Source of the DNA: Pseudomonas viridiflava
GTDB lineage: Bacteria > Pseudomonadota > Gammaproteobacteria > Pseudomonadales > Pseudomonadaceae
Length of the DNA: 64,000 nt
Reading direction: 5' to 3'
NCBI RefSeq assembly: GCF_900582625.1
Contig: NZ_UTIQ01000001.1
Location: forward strand, 434,001-498,000
The position numbers and the translations under genes are program-made. The notes beneath the pieces are model-generated. The model was not told where the DNA came from. It made no database searches and worked only from the letters and a program-made list of their open reading frames with translations. Below, piece after piece: positions 32,484 to 42,007 of this stretch; within the stretch, counting starts at the first letter, position 1, and each line of letters begins with the position of its first letter.

Positions 32484-33044
32484 ATGTCCACCCCCATCGT
32501 CCGCGAACAATTCCTTGTCATCAGTGCCCTTGGCACCAACCCGATGGAGCTGACCAACATTCTCTGCCGCACTTGCCATGAGAACCGTTGCGCCGTGGTC
32601 AGCACGCGGTTGAGTCGTCATGGTGAATACAGCGCGCTGGTCGTTCAGGTGTCGGGTAGCTGGGACGCTTTGGCCCGCCTGGAAACCAGCCTGCCGTCGC
32701 TGTCGAAAAAGCACGCCTTCACCGCCAGCGTTGTGCGCAGCGCAGCGGCTGAAGTCCGCCCGCAGGCGCTGCCTTACGTCGCCTACGTGAGCTCGGCGTA
32801 CCGTCCCGACATTCTTAATGAGCTGTGCCAGTTTTTCCTCGACCACAATGTGGAGCTGGAAAACCTCACCTGCGACACCTACCTGGCGCCACAAACCGGC
32901 GGCACCATGCTTAACGCCACGCTGACCGTCACGCTGCCTGCCGGCACGCAAATCAGCTGGCTGCGCGACCAATTCCTCGACTTCGCCGACGCGTTGAACC
33001 TGGATGCCCTGATCGAACCCTGGCGCCCACAAACGCCTGCATAA
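32484..33044 (+). CDS. gcvR: Glycine cleavage system regulator GcvR
   Basis: A 186-residue protein with two ACT domains (about 8-85 and 95-175; FLVISALGTNPMELTNIL opens the first). In E. coli, GcvR binds GcvA and blocks activation of the glycine cleavage operon, with glycine relieving the effect. It has no DNA-binding domain of its own. It lies divergent from dapA and 11 bases before bcp, as in other pseudomonads. The start MSTPIVREQF follows AGGAATGCTGC. Confidence 0.92.
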   Translation: MSTPIVREQFLVISALGTNPMELTNILCRTCHENRCAVVSTRLSRHGEYSALVVQVSGSWDALARLETSLPSLSKKHAFTASVVRSAAAEVRPQALPYVAYVSSAYRPDILNELCQFFLDHNVELENLTCDTYLAPQTGGTMLNATLTVTLPAGTQISWLRDQFLDFADALNLDALIEPWRPQTPA

Positions 33045-33055
33045 GGAATTCCCGC

Positions 33056-33529
33056 ATGAGCGTTTCCCTCGACCAGGCCGTGCCCGACTTCACCGTGCCG
33101 GCAACCAGCGGCAAGCAAATTACCCTCTCAGCGCTCAAAGGCCAGCAGGTGGTAATTTATTTCTACCCCAAAGACAGCACGCCGGGCTGCACCACCGAAG
33201 GCCAAGGCTTTCGCGATCAATACGCAGCCTTCAAAGCGGCCAACACCGAAGTGTTCGGCGTGTCGCGCGACAGCTTGAAGTCGCACGAGAACTTCAAGTG
33301 CAAACAGGAGTTCCCCTTCGAGCTGCTGTCGGATAAAGACGAAGCGCTGTGTCAGTTGTTCGACGTGATCAAGCTGAAGAAGCTGTACGGCAAGGAATAC
33401 CTGGGCGTGGATCGCAGCACGTTTCTTATCAGCACACAGGGCGTTTTGCGTCAGGAGTGGCGCGGCGTGAAAGTGCCTGGGCATGTTGATGCCGTGCTTG
33501 CTGCGGCGCAGGCGCTTAACGCCAACTGA
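33056..33529 (+). CDS. bcp: Thiol peroxidase of the Bcp/PrxQ family
   Basis: The 157-residue peroxiredoxin has the peroxidatic Cys in PKDSTPGCTTEGQGF (about residue 45). The usual resolving Cys five residues on (C in E. coli) is Gly/Gln here, so this member lacks the atypical 2-Cys pair at that place; two other cysteines (FKCKQEF, ALCQLF) remain. It reduces hydroperoxides with thioredoxin in the cytoplasm. It is cotranscribed with gcvR, with a strong terminator after it. Confidence 0.95.
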   Translation: MSVSLDQAVPDFTVPATSGKQITLSALKGQQVVIYFYPKDSTPGCTTEGQGFRDQYAAFKAANTEVFGVSRDSLKSHENFKCKQEFPFELLSDKDEALCQLFDVIKLKKLYGKEYLGVDRSTFLISTQGVLRQEWRGVKVPGHVDAVLAAAQALNAN

Positions 33530-33548
33530 GCAGCACGGTTCGCCTACG

Positions 33549-33577
33549 AAAAGCCCGGCTAAATGCCGGGCTTTTTT
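33549..33577. terminator. Bidirectional terminator between bcp and perM
   Basis: AAAAGCCCGGC-TAAAT-GCCGGGCTTTT followed by more T. It sits between convergent genes and can serve both. Confidence 0.92.
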
Positions 33578-33594
33578 GTGCGTCCGAAATGGGC

Positions 33595-34668
33595 TTACAT
33601 CAGCGGCGCCACTACCGGTTCCTGCCGAGGCCAGGCGTCGAGCAAGGCCTTGCACAGCGTGGCCAACGGAATGGCAAAGAATATGCCCCAGAAACCCCAC
33701 ATACCGCCGAACAGCAGCACCGCGCAGATGATGACCACCGGATGCAGGTTCACCGCTTCTGCGAATAACAGCGGCACCAATACGTTGCCGTCCAATGCCT
33801 GGATGATGCCGTACGCCGCCATCAGGTAGATGAACTGATCGCCCCAGCCCCACTGGAACAAAGCAATGAGGGCGACCGGCACGGTGACCACCACGGCGCC
33901 GACATAAGGCACCACAACTGAAAGCCCGACCAACAGCGCCAACAGCGCGGCGTAGTTCAGGCCCAAGGCGATGAAGGCCACGTAGGTCGCGCCCCCACAA
34001 ATCAAAATCTCGATAACTTTGCCGCGAATGTAGTTGGCGATTTGCTGGTTCATTTCCCGCGCCACTCGCGTAATCAGCGTGCGTTCACGGGGCAGATAAC
34101 TGCGCATCCAACGCGCGATCAACCCGCCGTCTTTTAAAAAGAAAAACACCAGAATCGGCACCAGCACCAGATAAATCATGGCATTGACCAGCAAGGGCAG
34201 GCTGGACAGCGAAACGGTCAGCGCCATTTGGCCAAAGCTGCCAATTTCATTGCGCACCACTTCTATAAGGTGCAGCACCTGCTCATCTGAAACCAATTGC
34301 GGGTAACGCTCTGGCAACAACAGCAGCAGCGATTGCCATTTGCCCAACATGCCCGGCAGCTCGTTGAACAGCTTGATTACCTGCTGCCAGAGCAATGGCA
34401 CCATGACCAATAAGCAAACGCCCAGCAACCCCATGAAGCAGGCGAACACCACCCACACCGCCGCCACCTTCGGCACTCGCAATCGCTGCAACGTACGCAC
34501 CAGTCCCTGCATCAGAAACGCCAGAACCAAGCCCGCCAGCACCGGCGCGAGCATGCCGCCGAACGTCAGAATGACCGCGAATGCGACCACCAGCAGCACG
34601 GCAAGCACCACGGCTTGCTCGTCCGAGAAATAGCGCTGCACCCAATTGCGTAACACGTTGAACATCAC
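33595..34668 (-). CDS. perM: AI-2E/PerM family transporter
   Basis: The 357-residue inner-membrane protein has about eight helices. The family hallmark is in the C-terminal half, where GLSVVVPYVGAVVVTVP and VLVPLLFAEAVNLHPVVIICAVLLFGGMWGFWG (here in halves) surround the fifth to eighth helices. A longer central loop carries RSYLPRERTLITRVAREMNQQ. Relatives export autoinducer-2 or work as Na+/H+ antiporters; the substrate here is unknown. It is the second gene after a TusA-like gene (20 bases apart), so the pair is probably cotranscribed. Confidence 0.9.
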   Translation of the reverse strand: MMFNVLRNWVQRYFSDEQAVVLAVLLVVAFAVILTFGGMLAPVLAGLVLAFLMQGLVRTLQRLRVPKVAAVWVVFACFMGLLGVCLLVMVPLLWQQVIKLFNELPGMLGKWQSLLLLLPERYPQLVSDEQVLHLIEVVRNEIGSFGQMALTVSLSSLPLLVNAMIYLVLVPILVFFFLKDGGLIARWMRSYLPRERTLITRVAREMNQQIANYIRGKVIEILICGGATYVAFIALGLNYAALLALLVGLSVVVPYVGAVVVTVPVALIALFQWGWGDQFIYLMAAYGIIQALDGNVLVPLLFAEAVNLHPVVIICAVLLFGGMWGFWGIFFAIPLATLCKALLDAWPRQEPVVAPLM

Positions 34669-34687
34669 AATTCCTTAACGGCTTGAG

Positions 34688-34927
34688 CTAGGCCTTGCGC
34701 AACCAGTAGCGGTAAACGCCAGCGTCCACTTCTTCATGCAGAAGCGTGTGGCCGGCCAGCCTGGCGAAGGCGTGGAAGTCGCGCTGCGAGCCGGCATCGG
34801 TGGCGGTCACTTTCAACACCGCGCCACTGGCCAGACGATTGAGTTCGAGCTTGGCCTTGAGCAGCGGCAGCGGGCAATTCAGGCCGCTGGCATCCAGCTC
34901 GGCATCAGCGTTCACAGCATCACTCAT
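34688..34927 (-). CDS. TusA/SirA-family sulfur carrier protein
   Basis: A 79-residue protein with the two-layer TusA fold and the sulfur-carrying cysteine in DASGLNCPLPLLKAKLELN (CPxP, about residue 19). A short C-terminal part ends YRYWLRKA. Members relay persulfide sulfur in tRNA thiolation, molybdopterin or other sulfur transfers. This gene lies beside perM and bepA, so it may be a YedF/YeeD-like paralogue rather than TusA proper. The start is ATG 34927 with GGAG upstream; the frame begins earlier at a TTG. Confidence 0.88.
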   Translation of the reverse strand: MSDAVNADAELDASGLNCPLPLLKAKLELNRLASGAVLKVTATDAGSQRDFHAFARLAGHTLLHEEVDAGVYRYWLRKA

Positions 34928-35024
34928 CAAATCGGGCTCCAAAATCGGTGGATCAGGATACCGAGGTGGTCAGCCGACCGCCATGGCGGCTAAAGTAGCG
35001 ACTTTGCCGCTAAGAGCTCCGTGC

Positions 35025-36458
35025 ATGAATCTTCTGCGCCCCACTCTGCTGTCACTTGCCTGCTTGCTCGCCTCCCCCGCCATCGCCGACGACCTGCCCT
35101 CGCTGGGTGATTCAAGTTCGTCGATCGTCTCGCCGGAGCAGGAGTTTCAACTGGGCCGCGCCTGGCTCAGCGTGGTGCGCAGCCAGGTGCCGCAGCTGAA
35201 CGACCCGCAGCTCAAAGCGTTCGTGGAAAGCAGCGTGTACAAGCTCGCCGAAACCAGCGACCTGCATGACCATCGCTTGGTGTTCATCCTGATCAAAGAC
35301 CCGCAGATCAACGCCTTCGCCGCACCCGGCGGCGTCATTGGCGTAAACGGCGGTCTGTTTCTGTACGCGCAAACCGAAGCGGAATACGCCGCCGTATTGG
35401 CGCACGAATTGGGTCACTTGATTCAGCGCCACTACGCCCGAGGCTTGCAGGCTCAGCAGCAAATGCAGATTCCGGTGATGGCGGCGATGCTCGCCGGCAT
35501 TATCGCGGCGGCAGCCGGTGCCGGGGACGTCGGCATGGCGACGATCATGGGCACGCAGGCGGCGGCCATTCAGAACCAGCTGCGCTTCTCGCGGCAGAAC
35601 GAACAAGAGGCCGACCGCGTCGGTGTGGTCAATCTGGAGCGCGCCGGTTACGACCCGCGTGCCATGCCGAACATGTTCGAACGCATGGCCCGCCAATACC
35701 GCTACGACAAACGTCCGCCCGAATTCTTGCTGACTCACCCGGTGACCGAATCGCGTATCGCCGACACCCGCAACCGCGCCGAACAATTCGGCGCGACCGG
35801 GCGTGAAGACACCCTGCAATATCAACTGATGCGCGCACGGGTTCAGCTCACCTTTGAAGAAACCCCGGGCATCGCTGGCAAGCGCTTCCGCGCCATGTTG
35901 CAAGACGACCCTGGCATGGACGCTGCCCGCTACGGCCTTGCCCTGGCGCAAGTTAAGAACGGCCAGCTCAACGAAGCCCGCGACAGCCTGGCGATATTGC
36001 TGAAGAAAGACCCCAGCAACATTACCTATAACCTGGCGCAGGTTGACTTGGACATCACCGCCAACCGCCTGCCGGATGCCAAGCAGCGCGTCGACAAAAT
36101 GCTCAGCCAGTTCCCAGACGACTACCCGCTACAGCAGAGTCGCATCGATTTACTGTTGAAACAAAACCAGGCACCGCAGGCGCAGAAAGCGCTGGAAGAA
36201 CTGCTGAAAGCGCGGCCAAACGACCCGGATGTGTGGTACCAAATCGCCGAAGTGCGCGGCCAGGCGGGCGACATCATCGGCCTGCATCAGGCGCGTGCCG
36301 AGTATTTCGCCTTGATGGCTGACTTTGACCAGGCGCTGGAACAGTTGGACTTTGCCAAGCGCCGCGCCATCAACAACTTCCCGCTGGCCTCGAAAATCGA
36401 TGCCAGACAGAAAGAAATCATGGAGCAACAACGCATGATCAAGCAGTTGATGCGCTAA
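35025..36458 (+). CDS. bepA: Periplasmic metalloprotease/chaperone BepA
   Basis: The 477-residue protein has a signal peptide (cleavage near AIADDLP, about 22), an M48 metallopeptidase domain (about 60-260) with the zinc motif HELGHLIQRHY and the third ligand in EQEADRVG, and C-terminal TPRs (about 290-470). It degrades or assists misfolded LptD and BAM clients in the periplasm. The start at 35025 (MNLLRPTLLSLACLLASP) is set by the signal peptide. It is divergent from the TusA-like gene, in keeping with the envelope theme of this region. Confidence 0.93.
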   Translation: MNLLRPTLLSLACLLASPAIADDLPSLGDSSSSIVSPEQEFQLGRAWLSVVRSQVPQLNDPQLKAFVESSVYKLAETSDLHDHRLVFILIKDPQINAFAAPGGVIGVNGGLFLYAQTEAEYAAVLAHELGHLIQRHYARGLQAQQQMQIPVMAAMLAGIIAAAAGAGDVGMATIMGTQAAAIQNQLRFSRQNEQEADRVGVVNLERAGYDPRAMPNMFERMARQYRYDKRPPEFLLTHPVTESRIADTRNRAEQFGATGREDTLQYQLMRARVQLTFEETPGIAGKRFRAMLQDDPGMDAARYGLALAQVKNGQLNEARDSLAILLKKDPSNITYNLAQVDLDITANRLPDAKQRVDKMLSQFPDDYPLQQSRIDLLLKQNQAPQAQKALEELLKARPNDPDVWYQIAEVRGQAGDIIGLHQARAEYFALMADFDQALEQLDFAKRRAINNFPLASKIDARQKEIMEQQRMIKQLMR

Positions 36459-36492
36459 AAAGCCTCGCGGCGAATCCCGACACGGCGCGCTC

Positions 36493-36520
36493 CTTGTAGG
36501 AGCCGCTTCAGCCGCGATAG
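36493..36520. repeat. Single REP half-element
   Basis: CTTGTAGGAGCCGCTTCAGC followed by CGCGATAG, a common Pseudomonas REP unit without its inverted partner, between the convergent bepA and nadA genes. Confidence 0.65.
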
Positions 36521-36536
36521 CCGCAACGCCAATCCA

Positions 36537-37595
36537 TCAAGCGTTACCGACCACCTTCAACCGCGCCGCCTGAGTGAAATCGAGCATACGTTTGAGCGGC
36601 TTGAGCGCGCGCGGAATCAACACCGGGTCAACGAAGATTTCATTGCTGCCCTCACGCAAACATTGCAGCGTGCGCTCCAGGGTATTCATCGCCATCCACG
36701 GACAATGCGCGCAGCTGCGGCAGGCCGCGCCATTGCCGGCTGTTGGCGCTTCCACGAAAATCTTATCGGGGCACAGCTGCTGCATCTTGTAGAAGATGCC
36801 GCGGTCAGTGGCGACGATGAACGTGGAGTTTGGCAAGGTCTGCGCGGCTTTGATCAGCTGACTGGTCGAGCCCACCGCATCGGCCAGATCAATAACCGAC
36901 TCCGGCGACTCGGGGTGCACGAGAATGGCGGCGTCCGGGTACAGCGCCTTCATGTCTTCGAGCTGTTTGGACTTGAACTCTTCGTGAACGATGCAGGCAC
37001 CGTCCCAGAGCAGCATGTCGGCGCCGGTCTGTTTCTGGATATAGCGGCCCAGGTGCTTGTCGGGCGCCCAGATGATTTTCTCGCCGTTATCCATCAGGCT
37101 TTCGACGATTTCCAACGCGCAGCTCGATGTCACCACCCAGTCGGCACGCGCCTTAACGGCGGCCGAGGTGTTGGCGTACACCACCACCGTGCGCTCGGGA
37201 TGCTGGTCGCAAAATGCAGAGAATTCATCTACCGGACAGCCGAGGTCCAGCGAGCAGGTCGCTTCCAGCGTCGGCATTAAAACGCGCTTTTCAGGGTTGA
37301 GAATCTTCGCGGTCTCACCCATGAATTTCACGCCCGCGACCAGCACGGTTTTGGCCGAGTGCTGATTGCCGAAGCGCGCCATTTCCAGCGAGTCGGACAC
37401 GCAACCGCCGGTTTCTTCGGCCAGCGCCTGAATCACCGGATCGCAATAGTAGTGCGCGACCAACACCGCATCCTGAGCCTTCAGCTCGGCCGCAATTTCG
37501 GCGCGCAAGCGCGCTTCTTCTTCCGGCGACAGGGGCTTGGGTTGTTTGGCATCGAGGTGCGCCTGAACCAACAGGCGTTCGGAAATCTGGGTCAT
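36537..37595 (-). CDS. nadA: Quinolinate synthase
   Basis: The 352-residue enzyme shows the NadA signature [19 protein letters not shown] near residue 50 and [13 protein letters not shown]. The three [4Fe-4S] cysteines lie in [12 protein letters not shown], the [11 protein letters not shown] region and [13 protein letters not shown]. It condenses iminoaspartate with DHAP in de novo NAD synthesis. nadB and nadC are not in the window. The start at 37595 ([13 protein letters not shown]) was chosen because the 38 preceding codons look non-coding. It lies downstream of the tRNA-Lys terminator. Confidence 0.96.
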   Translation of the reverse strand: MTQISERLLVQAHLDAKQPKPLSPEEEARLRAEIAAELKAQDAVLVAHYYCDPVIQALAEETGGCVSDSLEMARFGNQHSAKTVLVAGVKFMGETAKILNPEKRVLMPTLEATCSLDLGCPVDEFSAFCDQHPERTVVVYANTSAAVKARADWVVTSSCALEIVESLMDNGEKIIWAPDKHLGRYIQKQTGADMLLWDGACIVHEEFKSKQLEDMKALYPDAAILVHPESPESVIDLADAVGSTSQLIKAAQTLPNSTFIVATDRGIFYKMQQLCPDKIFVEAPTAGNGAACRSCAHCPWMAMNTLERTLQCLREGSNEIFVDPVLIPRALKPLKRMLDFTQAARLKVVGNA

Positions 37596-37696
37596 GTCAT
37601 CAGGCTCTGAATATGCTTTCAGTGGGGCGGAGTATACCCGCCCGAATGTCAGCGCAAGCGCGCGGCGAGAATAAAACTGGGACGACAGAAACGAAA

Positions 37697-37732
37697 AAAC
37701 CCGGAACATTCGCGGTGGAATGTTCCGGGTTT
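37697..37732 (-). terminator. Terminator of tRNA-Lys
   Basis: ACCCGGAACATTC-GCGGTG-GAATGTTCCGGGT, a perfect 13-bp stem with T6 following on the minus strand, about 25 bases after tRNA-Lys. Confidence 0.9.
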
Positions 37733-37757
37733 TCCGGTCCTTCTTGCGAAGGAAATA

Positions 37758-37833
37758 TGGTGGGTCGTGTGGGACTCGAACCTACGACCAATTGGTTAAA
37801 AGCCAACTGCTCTACCAACTGAGCTAACGACCC
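37758..37833 (-). tRNA. tRNA-Lys (TTT)
   Basis: A 76-nt minus-strand tRNA. The acceptor pairs GGGTCGT with ACGACCC (one variant pair), the anticodon loop is CTTTTAA with anticodon TTT, the T arm is GGTTCGAGTCC, and CCA is encoded. It sits between queC and nadA. Confidence 0.97.
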
Positions 37834-37842
37834 GCGGTGTGC

Positions 37843-37870
37843 ATAATACTGATTTAATTCATAAAATCAA
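37843..37870 (-). promoter_or_regulatory. Sigma-70 promoter of tRNA-Lys
   Basis: On the minus strand TTGATT, a 16-base spacer and TATTAT lie 9 bases before the mature tRNA 5' end, followed by GCACACCGC. Confidence 0.65.
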
Positions 37871-37887
37871 CAGCATGCGGTAAAGAT

Positions 37888-38562
37888 TTAGAAATATCTC
37901 GTAGGGTCATTCACGCCGGCGTCGGCAAACCCGGCAGCACGCAAACGACAGCTGTCGCACTTGCCACAGGCGCGGCCGTCGTCGTCGGCCTGGTAGCACG
38001 AGACAGTCAACGCGTAATCGACGCCCTGCGCCATGCCTGCCTGAACGATCTGCGCCTTGCTCAGAAACTGCAGCGGCGCCTGGATACGAAAGCCCTGCCC
38101 TTCTACGCCCGCCTTGGTGGCCAGATTGGCCATGCGCTCAAAGGCTTCGACGAACTCGGGGCGGCAATCGGGATAACCCGAGTAGTCCACCGCGTTCACG
38201 CCAATAAAAATATCCTGCGCGCCGAGTACTTCAGCCCAACCCAGAGCGAGCGAGAGGAATACGGTATTGCGTGCCGGAACGTACGTCACCGGAATGCCTT
38301 CGCCGGGCGTTTCCGGCACGGCGATGCTGCTGTCGGTCAACGCCGAACCGCCCATGCCGTTGAGGTTCAGGCCAATCACTTTATGTTCGATGACGCCGAG
38401 CTGCTCGGCCACGCGCTCGGCGGCTTGCAGCTCGGAACGGTGACGCTGGCCGTAGTCGAAACTCATGGTGTAGCAGGCGTAACCGTCGGCCTTGGCCATC
38501 GCCACAACGGTGGCGGAGTCGAGGCCGCCGGAGAGCAGAATTACCGCTTTTTTCGTCGTCAT
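37888..38562 (-). CDS. queC: 7-cyano-7-deazaguanine synthase
   Basis: The 224-residue ATP-dependent enzyme has the PP-loop [15 protein letters not shown] (about 8-22), the [12 protein letters not shown] block and the zinc-binding cysteines in the C-terminal [10 protein letters not shown]. It converts carboxy-deazaguanine to preQ0 for queuosine in tRNA. The start at 38562 lies 1 base after the queE stop, so the two are translationally coupled. The upstream 32 codons of open frame overlap queE and are not used. Confidence 0.96.
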   Translation of the reverse strand: MTTKKAVILLSGGLDSATVVAMAKADGYACYTMSFDYGQRHRSELQAAERVAEQLGVIEHKVIGLNLNGMGGSALTDSSIAVPETPGEGIPVTYVPARNTVFLSLALGWAEVLGAQDIFIGVNAVDYSGYPDCRPEFVEAFERMANLATKAGVEGQGFRIQAPLQFLSKAQIVQAGMAQGVDYALTVSCYQADDDGRACGKCDSCRLRAAGFADAGVNDPTRYF

Positions 38563-38563
38563 G

Positions 38564-39211
38564 TCAGTGCCCCGGCTGGTCGTTCCAAAGAATTTTGTGC
38601 AGCTGCAACTGCAAACGCACTGGCAGGTTGTCGGCCACAATCCAGTCGGCCAACGCACGGGCGTCTACTTGTTGGTGGCTGGGCGAAAACAACACTTCAC
38701 CGGCACGGTTCTGCAAACCGTACTGGATGAGTTTGGAGACGGACCAGTCGTAGTCTTCACGGGAACAGATAACGAATTTGACCTGATCGTTTTCCGTCAG
38801 GAACTCGATATTTTCGTAGCGATTGCGGCCAACCTCCGCCGAACCTGGGGTCTTGAGATCGACCACCTTGCTCACACGTGGGTCGACCGCCGACACATCG
38901 AGCGCGCCACTGGTTTCCAGCGACACCTCGAAGCCGGCGTCGCACAGGCGCTCCAGCAGAGGAATGCAGTTGGGCTGAGCCAGTGGCTCGCCACCGGTGA
39001 CACAGACGTAGCGCGGCTTATACGCCGCAATCTGCTCAACGATGTCGTCGAGGGACATGATTTCGCCGCCGCTGAAGGCGTAGGCGGTGTCGCAGTACTG
39101 GCAGCGTAACGGGCAGCCAGTCAGGCGAACGAACACAGTCGGTAAACCGGCAGTGCGCGTCTCACCCTGCAACGAGTAAAAAATCTCGGTAATGCGCAGG
39201 TTTTTTTGCAT
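38564..39211 (-). CDS. queE: 7-carboxy-7-deazaguanine synthase
   Basis: The 215-residue radical-SAM enzyme has the cluster-binding motif in [17 protein letters not shown] (CxxxCxxC, about 33-40), preceded by [21 protein letters not shown]. It makes carboxy-deazaguanine from carboxy-tetrahydropterin. It is the first gene of the queE-queC pair, separated from the Tol-Pal operon by a terminator. The start [11 protein letters not shown] at 39211 fits the family N-terminus; a weak ribosome-binding site precedes it. Confidence 0.95.
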   Translation of the reverse strand: MQKNLRITEIFYSLQGETRTAGLPTVFVRLTGCPLRCQYCDTAYAFSGGEIMSLDDIVEQIAAYKPRYVCVTGGEPLAQPNCIPLLERLCDAGFEVSLETSGALDVSAVDPRVSKVVDLKTPGSAEVGRNRYENIEFLTENDQVKFVICSREDYDWSVSKLIQYGLQNRAGEVLFSPSHQQVDARALADWIVADNLPVRLQLQLHKILWNDQPGH

Positions 39212-39284
39212 ATCAGCCACGGGCGTGACGGCGAAACAGGCCATCCGCCTCCGTTGCGGGAATTGGGGCGGCGATTCTAAACAA

Positions 39285-39309
39285 AAAACCCGCGACAGGC
39301 GCGGGTTTT
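39285..39309 (-). terminator. Terminator of the tol-pal-cpoB transcript
   Basis: AAAACCCGC and GCGGGTTTT pair around 7 bases, with TTTTTTG on the minus strand, 22 bases after the cpoB stop. Confidence 0.88.
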
Positions 39310-39330
39310 ATTGAACAGAAAGTCAGGCTT

Positions 39331-40149
39331 TTACAAACGCTGCAAATCCCGTTGGGCCAACTGTGCGGCCGAGCTGCCGGGGTACTGCGCAATCACTTGC
39401 TGCAAGATGCCTTTGGCTTTATCGGTATGACCCAGACGCTGCTCAACATCGGCAAGTTTGTACAGCGAATCCGGCACTTTGTTGTGGGTCGGATACAGCT
39501 GGCTAACCTTAGCAAACGCCTGACCGGCGCCTTGCAAGTCGCCTTTAGTGAGGTTTACTTCGCCCAACCAATACTGCGCGTTTCCGGCGTATTGGCTCTG
39601 TGGGTATTTGCGAAGGAATGCGGCGAAAGCCTGGCTGGCTTTGTCGAAGTCTTTAGCCTTGATGAGGTCGAAGGCAGCATCGTAATAGAGCTTTTCCTTC
39701 GCCGGATCACCTGGCTCTGTGCTCGCCGCAGGCTGTTGCGCTGCCGGCTGAACAGGTGCACCGCCGGCATTGATAGCCCCGGCGTTGCTGGAATCTGGAG
39801 TAGCGGCAGGAGCACCGGTGGCGCCGCCAGCTATACGTCTGTCAAGGTCTTGATAACGCTCCAGGCCTTCTTGCTTCAGGCGCTGAATTTCGTTCTGTTG
39901 CTCCTCGACCATGCCGCGCAGACGCGCGACTTCGTCTTGCATTTGTTGCAGCTGCATGAACAGCTCGCCCTGTGCCGAGGCAGGGGCCGTAACCCCTCCC
40001 CCTGCATAGGCGCCGGTCGTGCCATAACCTGCAGGTGGATAGCTGCCACCGCCATTACTGGCGTTGTCTTCTACCACCGGAACCGCAGCCCACGCCGAAA
40101 GCGGGAGGCTGAGAGTCAATATAGTCAGAGCACGACGGCACGTTCGCAT
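39331..40149 (-). CDS. cpoB: Cell division coordinator CpoB (YbgF)
   Basis: The 272-residue periplasmic protein has a signal peptide (cleavage after SAWAAVP), an N-terminal coiled coil (about 65-110, QLQQMQDEVARLRGMVEEQ) that trimerises, a Pro/Ala-rich linker, and a C-terminal TPR domain (about 155-272, with AFAAFLRKYPQSQYAGNAQYW). It links the Tol-Pal complex to PBP1B during constriction. It is the last gene of the operon, 6 bases after pal, with a terminator behind it. Confidence 0.95.
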   Translation of the reverse strand: MRTCRRALTILTLSLPLSAWAAVPVVEDNASNGGGSYPPAGYGTTGAYAGGGVTAPASAQGELFMQLQQMQDEVARLRGMVEEQQNEIQRLKQEGLERYQDLDRRIAGGATGAPAATPDSSNAGAINAGGAPVQPAAQQPAASTEPGDPAKEKLYYDAAFDLIKAKDFDKASQAFAAFLRKYPQSQYAGNAQYWLGEVNLTKGDLQGAGQAFAKVSQLYPTHNKVPDSLYKLADVEQRLGHTDKAKGILQQVIAQYPGSSAAQLAQRDLQRL

Positions 40150-40155
40150 GTCGAA

Positions 40156-40653
40156 TTACTTACGCAGTTCAACGCGACGGTTTTGAGCCCAGGATTGCTC
40201 GTCGTTGCCGGTAGCAACTGGACGCTCTTCACCGTAGGAAACCAGTTCCAGCTGAGCTGGGGAAACACCTTGCAGCACGAGGTAGCGCTGAACAGCTTTG
40301 GCGCGACGCTCGCCCAGAGCCATGTTGTACTCGCGGGTGCCGCGCTCGTCGGTGTTGCCTTCCAGAACGACGCGAGCGCCGTTGCCTTTCAGGTCCTTGG
40401 CGTGAACGTCAAGAGCGCGCATGGCTTCTGGCTTCAGATCCGAGCTGTCGTATTCGAAGTAGAAGGTGGTGATAGCGCGCAGAGCAGCTTCTTCGCTCAT
40501 GCTGCCGTCTACGCCGCTGTTGTTAGCGTTGTAGCCAGCGTTTGGATCAACAGCGCCTTCGCCAGCGTTGTCGCCGCCTTTGGAGGAGCAACCTACTGCT
40601 ACGGCCATGGACAGAGCCAGAGCTGCGAACTTACCGAATTTCAACATTTCCAT
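40156..40653 (-). CDS. pal: Peptidoglycan-associated lipoprotein Pal (OprL)
   Basis: The 165-residue outer-membrane lipoprotein (lipobox VAVGC, Cys about 22) has a short linker and an OmpA-like peptidoglycan-binding domain (about 55-165; [39 protein letters not shown]). It closely matches OprL of P. aeruginosa as I remember it. It anchors the outer membrane to peptidoglycan and binds TolB. The start [12 protein letters not shown] follows AGGAGTTTTACT. It lies in the tolQRAB-pal-cpoB cluster. Confidence 0.97.
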   Translation of the reverse strand: MEMLKFGKFAALALSMAVAVGCSSKGGDNAGEGAVDPNAGYNANNSGVDGSMSEEAALRAITTFYFEYDSSDLKPEAMRALDVHAKDLKGNGARVVLEGNTDERGTREYNMALGERRAKAVQRYLVLQGVSPAQLELVSYGEERPVATGNDEQSWAQNRRVELRK

Positions 40654-40705
40654 AGTAAAACTCCTAATGAACCCCAGTGTGTTAAGTAAAAGGTGTAGCG
40701 CCGCG

Positions 40706-42007
40706 TCAGTTCAGGAAGGGCGACCAGGATGGCTCTCGGATTTCGCCTTGCGCGGTTGGAATCGGGAGTTTTACTCGTCCATTGATGGAGGCAAGAATCA
40801 AGACTCCACGGCCCTGCTGGCGGGTGGCGTAGATTACCATGGTGCCGTTGGGCGCAACAGTAGGCGACTCATCCAGATTAGTATCTGAAAGAATGCGCAA
40901 ACGGGACGTTTGAAGGTCCTGCGCCGCAACTTTGAAGTTGGTGAAACCGTCCTGACGGTGAATCATCACCAACGTCTTCTCGTCAGCAGACAGTTTAGGG
41001 TTGGCATTGTAGTTACCTACAAAGGTCACCCGGTCAACTGCACCGCCGCCAATACTCGTCTTGTAGATCTGTGGTTTCCCAGCGCGATCCGAAGTGAAGT
41101 AAATAGTCTGACCGTCCTTGCCCCAGAACGGTTCGGTATCAATTGCGTAGTGATTGGTCACGCGGGTCATTTGCCGACTGCCCAGATCCATCACATAAAT
41201 TTCCGGGTTGCCATCACGCGACAATACAAACGCCAACTTGCTTCCGTCCGGCGAGAAAGCCGGCGCGCCATTAAGGCCTTCGAAGTTAGTGATCTGTTCA
41301 CGGCGACCGGTGTCGATGTGCTGAATAAAGATGCGCGGACGCTTCTGTTCAAACGACACATAAGCGATGCGCTTGCCGTCGCTGGCGAAACGCGGCGACA
41401 GAATTGGCTCGCGCGATTGCAGCAATGTCACGGCGCGAGCGCCGTCATAGTCGGAACGCTGCAGGGTGTAGCGGGTGTTGGTACCCGAGAAACGCTCAGC
41501 AGTCACGTACAGCATCTGGGTAGAAAACGCGCCCTTGATGCCCGTGAGTTTTTCGAACGACTGATCCGAAACGTAGTGCGACATATCGCGAAGTTGGTCG
41601 GTGGTACCGCCAACGCTACCGGCAAATACTTGCTGCTCGGTGGCCACGTTGAACAAGGCGAACTGCACTTGGAGTCGGCCGCCGTTAGGCACGATGTTGC
41701 CGACCAGCACGTATTGGGCGCCGAGTGCTTTCCAATCACGGAAGATCACTTCGCTTGCCTGGCTCGGCAGGCTAATCATGTTCTGGCGCGGGATCGGTTC
41801 GAAAATACCGGAGTTACGCAGGTCTTTGCCGATCAGGTCGGACATGTCTTCGGGCAACACGTTGCCGCCCTGCCAGCCAAACGGAACCACGGCAATCGGG
41901 ATGGCGCGGTCAGAACCGGTGCCGACCACAATGTTTTTTTCCTCTGCCACTGCCAGTCCTGCAGCGCAGCAAAGGACCAGGAGCATTCCTCGAAGAAGGT
42001 TGATCAC
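40706..42007 (-). CDS. tolB: Tol-Pal system beta-propeller protein TolB
   Basis: The 433-residue periplasmic protein has a signal peptide ([21 protein letters not shown]), an N-terminal alpha/beta domain (about 22-160) and a six-bladed beta-propeller (about 170-430) with repeated motifs such as [21 protein letters not shown]. It shuttles between Pal and TolA. Its start overlaps the tolA stop by 4 bases. The 52-base gap to pal may carry a secondary promoter, but I see no clear boxes. Confidence 0.97.
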   Translation of the reverse strand: MINLLRGMLLVLCCAAGLAVAEEKNIVVGTGSDRAIPIAVVPFGWQGGNVLPEDMSDLIGKDLRNSGIFEPIPRQNMISLPSQASEVIFRDWKALGAQYVLVGNIVPNGGRLQVQFALFNVATEQQVFAGSVGGTTDQLRDMSHYVSDQSFEKLTGIKGAFSTQMLYVTAERFSGTNTRYTLQRSDYDGARAVTLLQSREPILSPRFASDGKRIAYVSFEQKRPRIFIQHIDTGRREQITNFEGLNGAPAFSPDGSKLAFVLSRDGNPEIYVMDLGSRQMTRVTNHYAIDTEPFWGKDGQTIYFTSDRAGKPQIYKTSIGGGAVDRVTFVGNYNANPKLSADEKTLVMIHRQDGFTNFKVAAQDLQTSRLRILSDTNLDESPTVAPNGTMVIYATRQQGRGVLILASINGRVKLPIPTAQGEIREPSWSPFLN

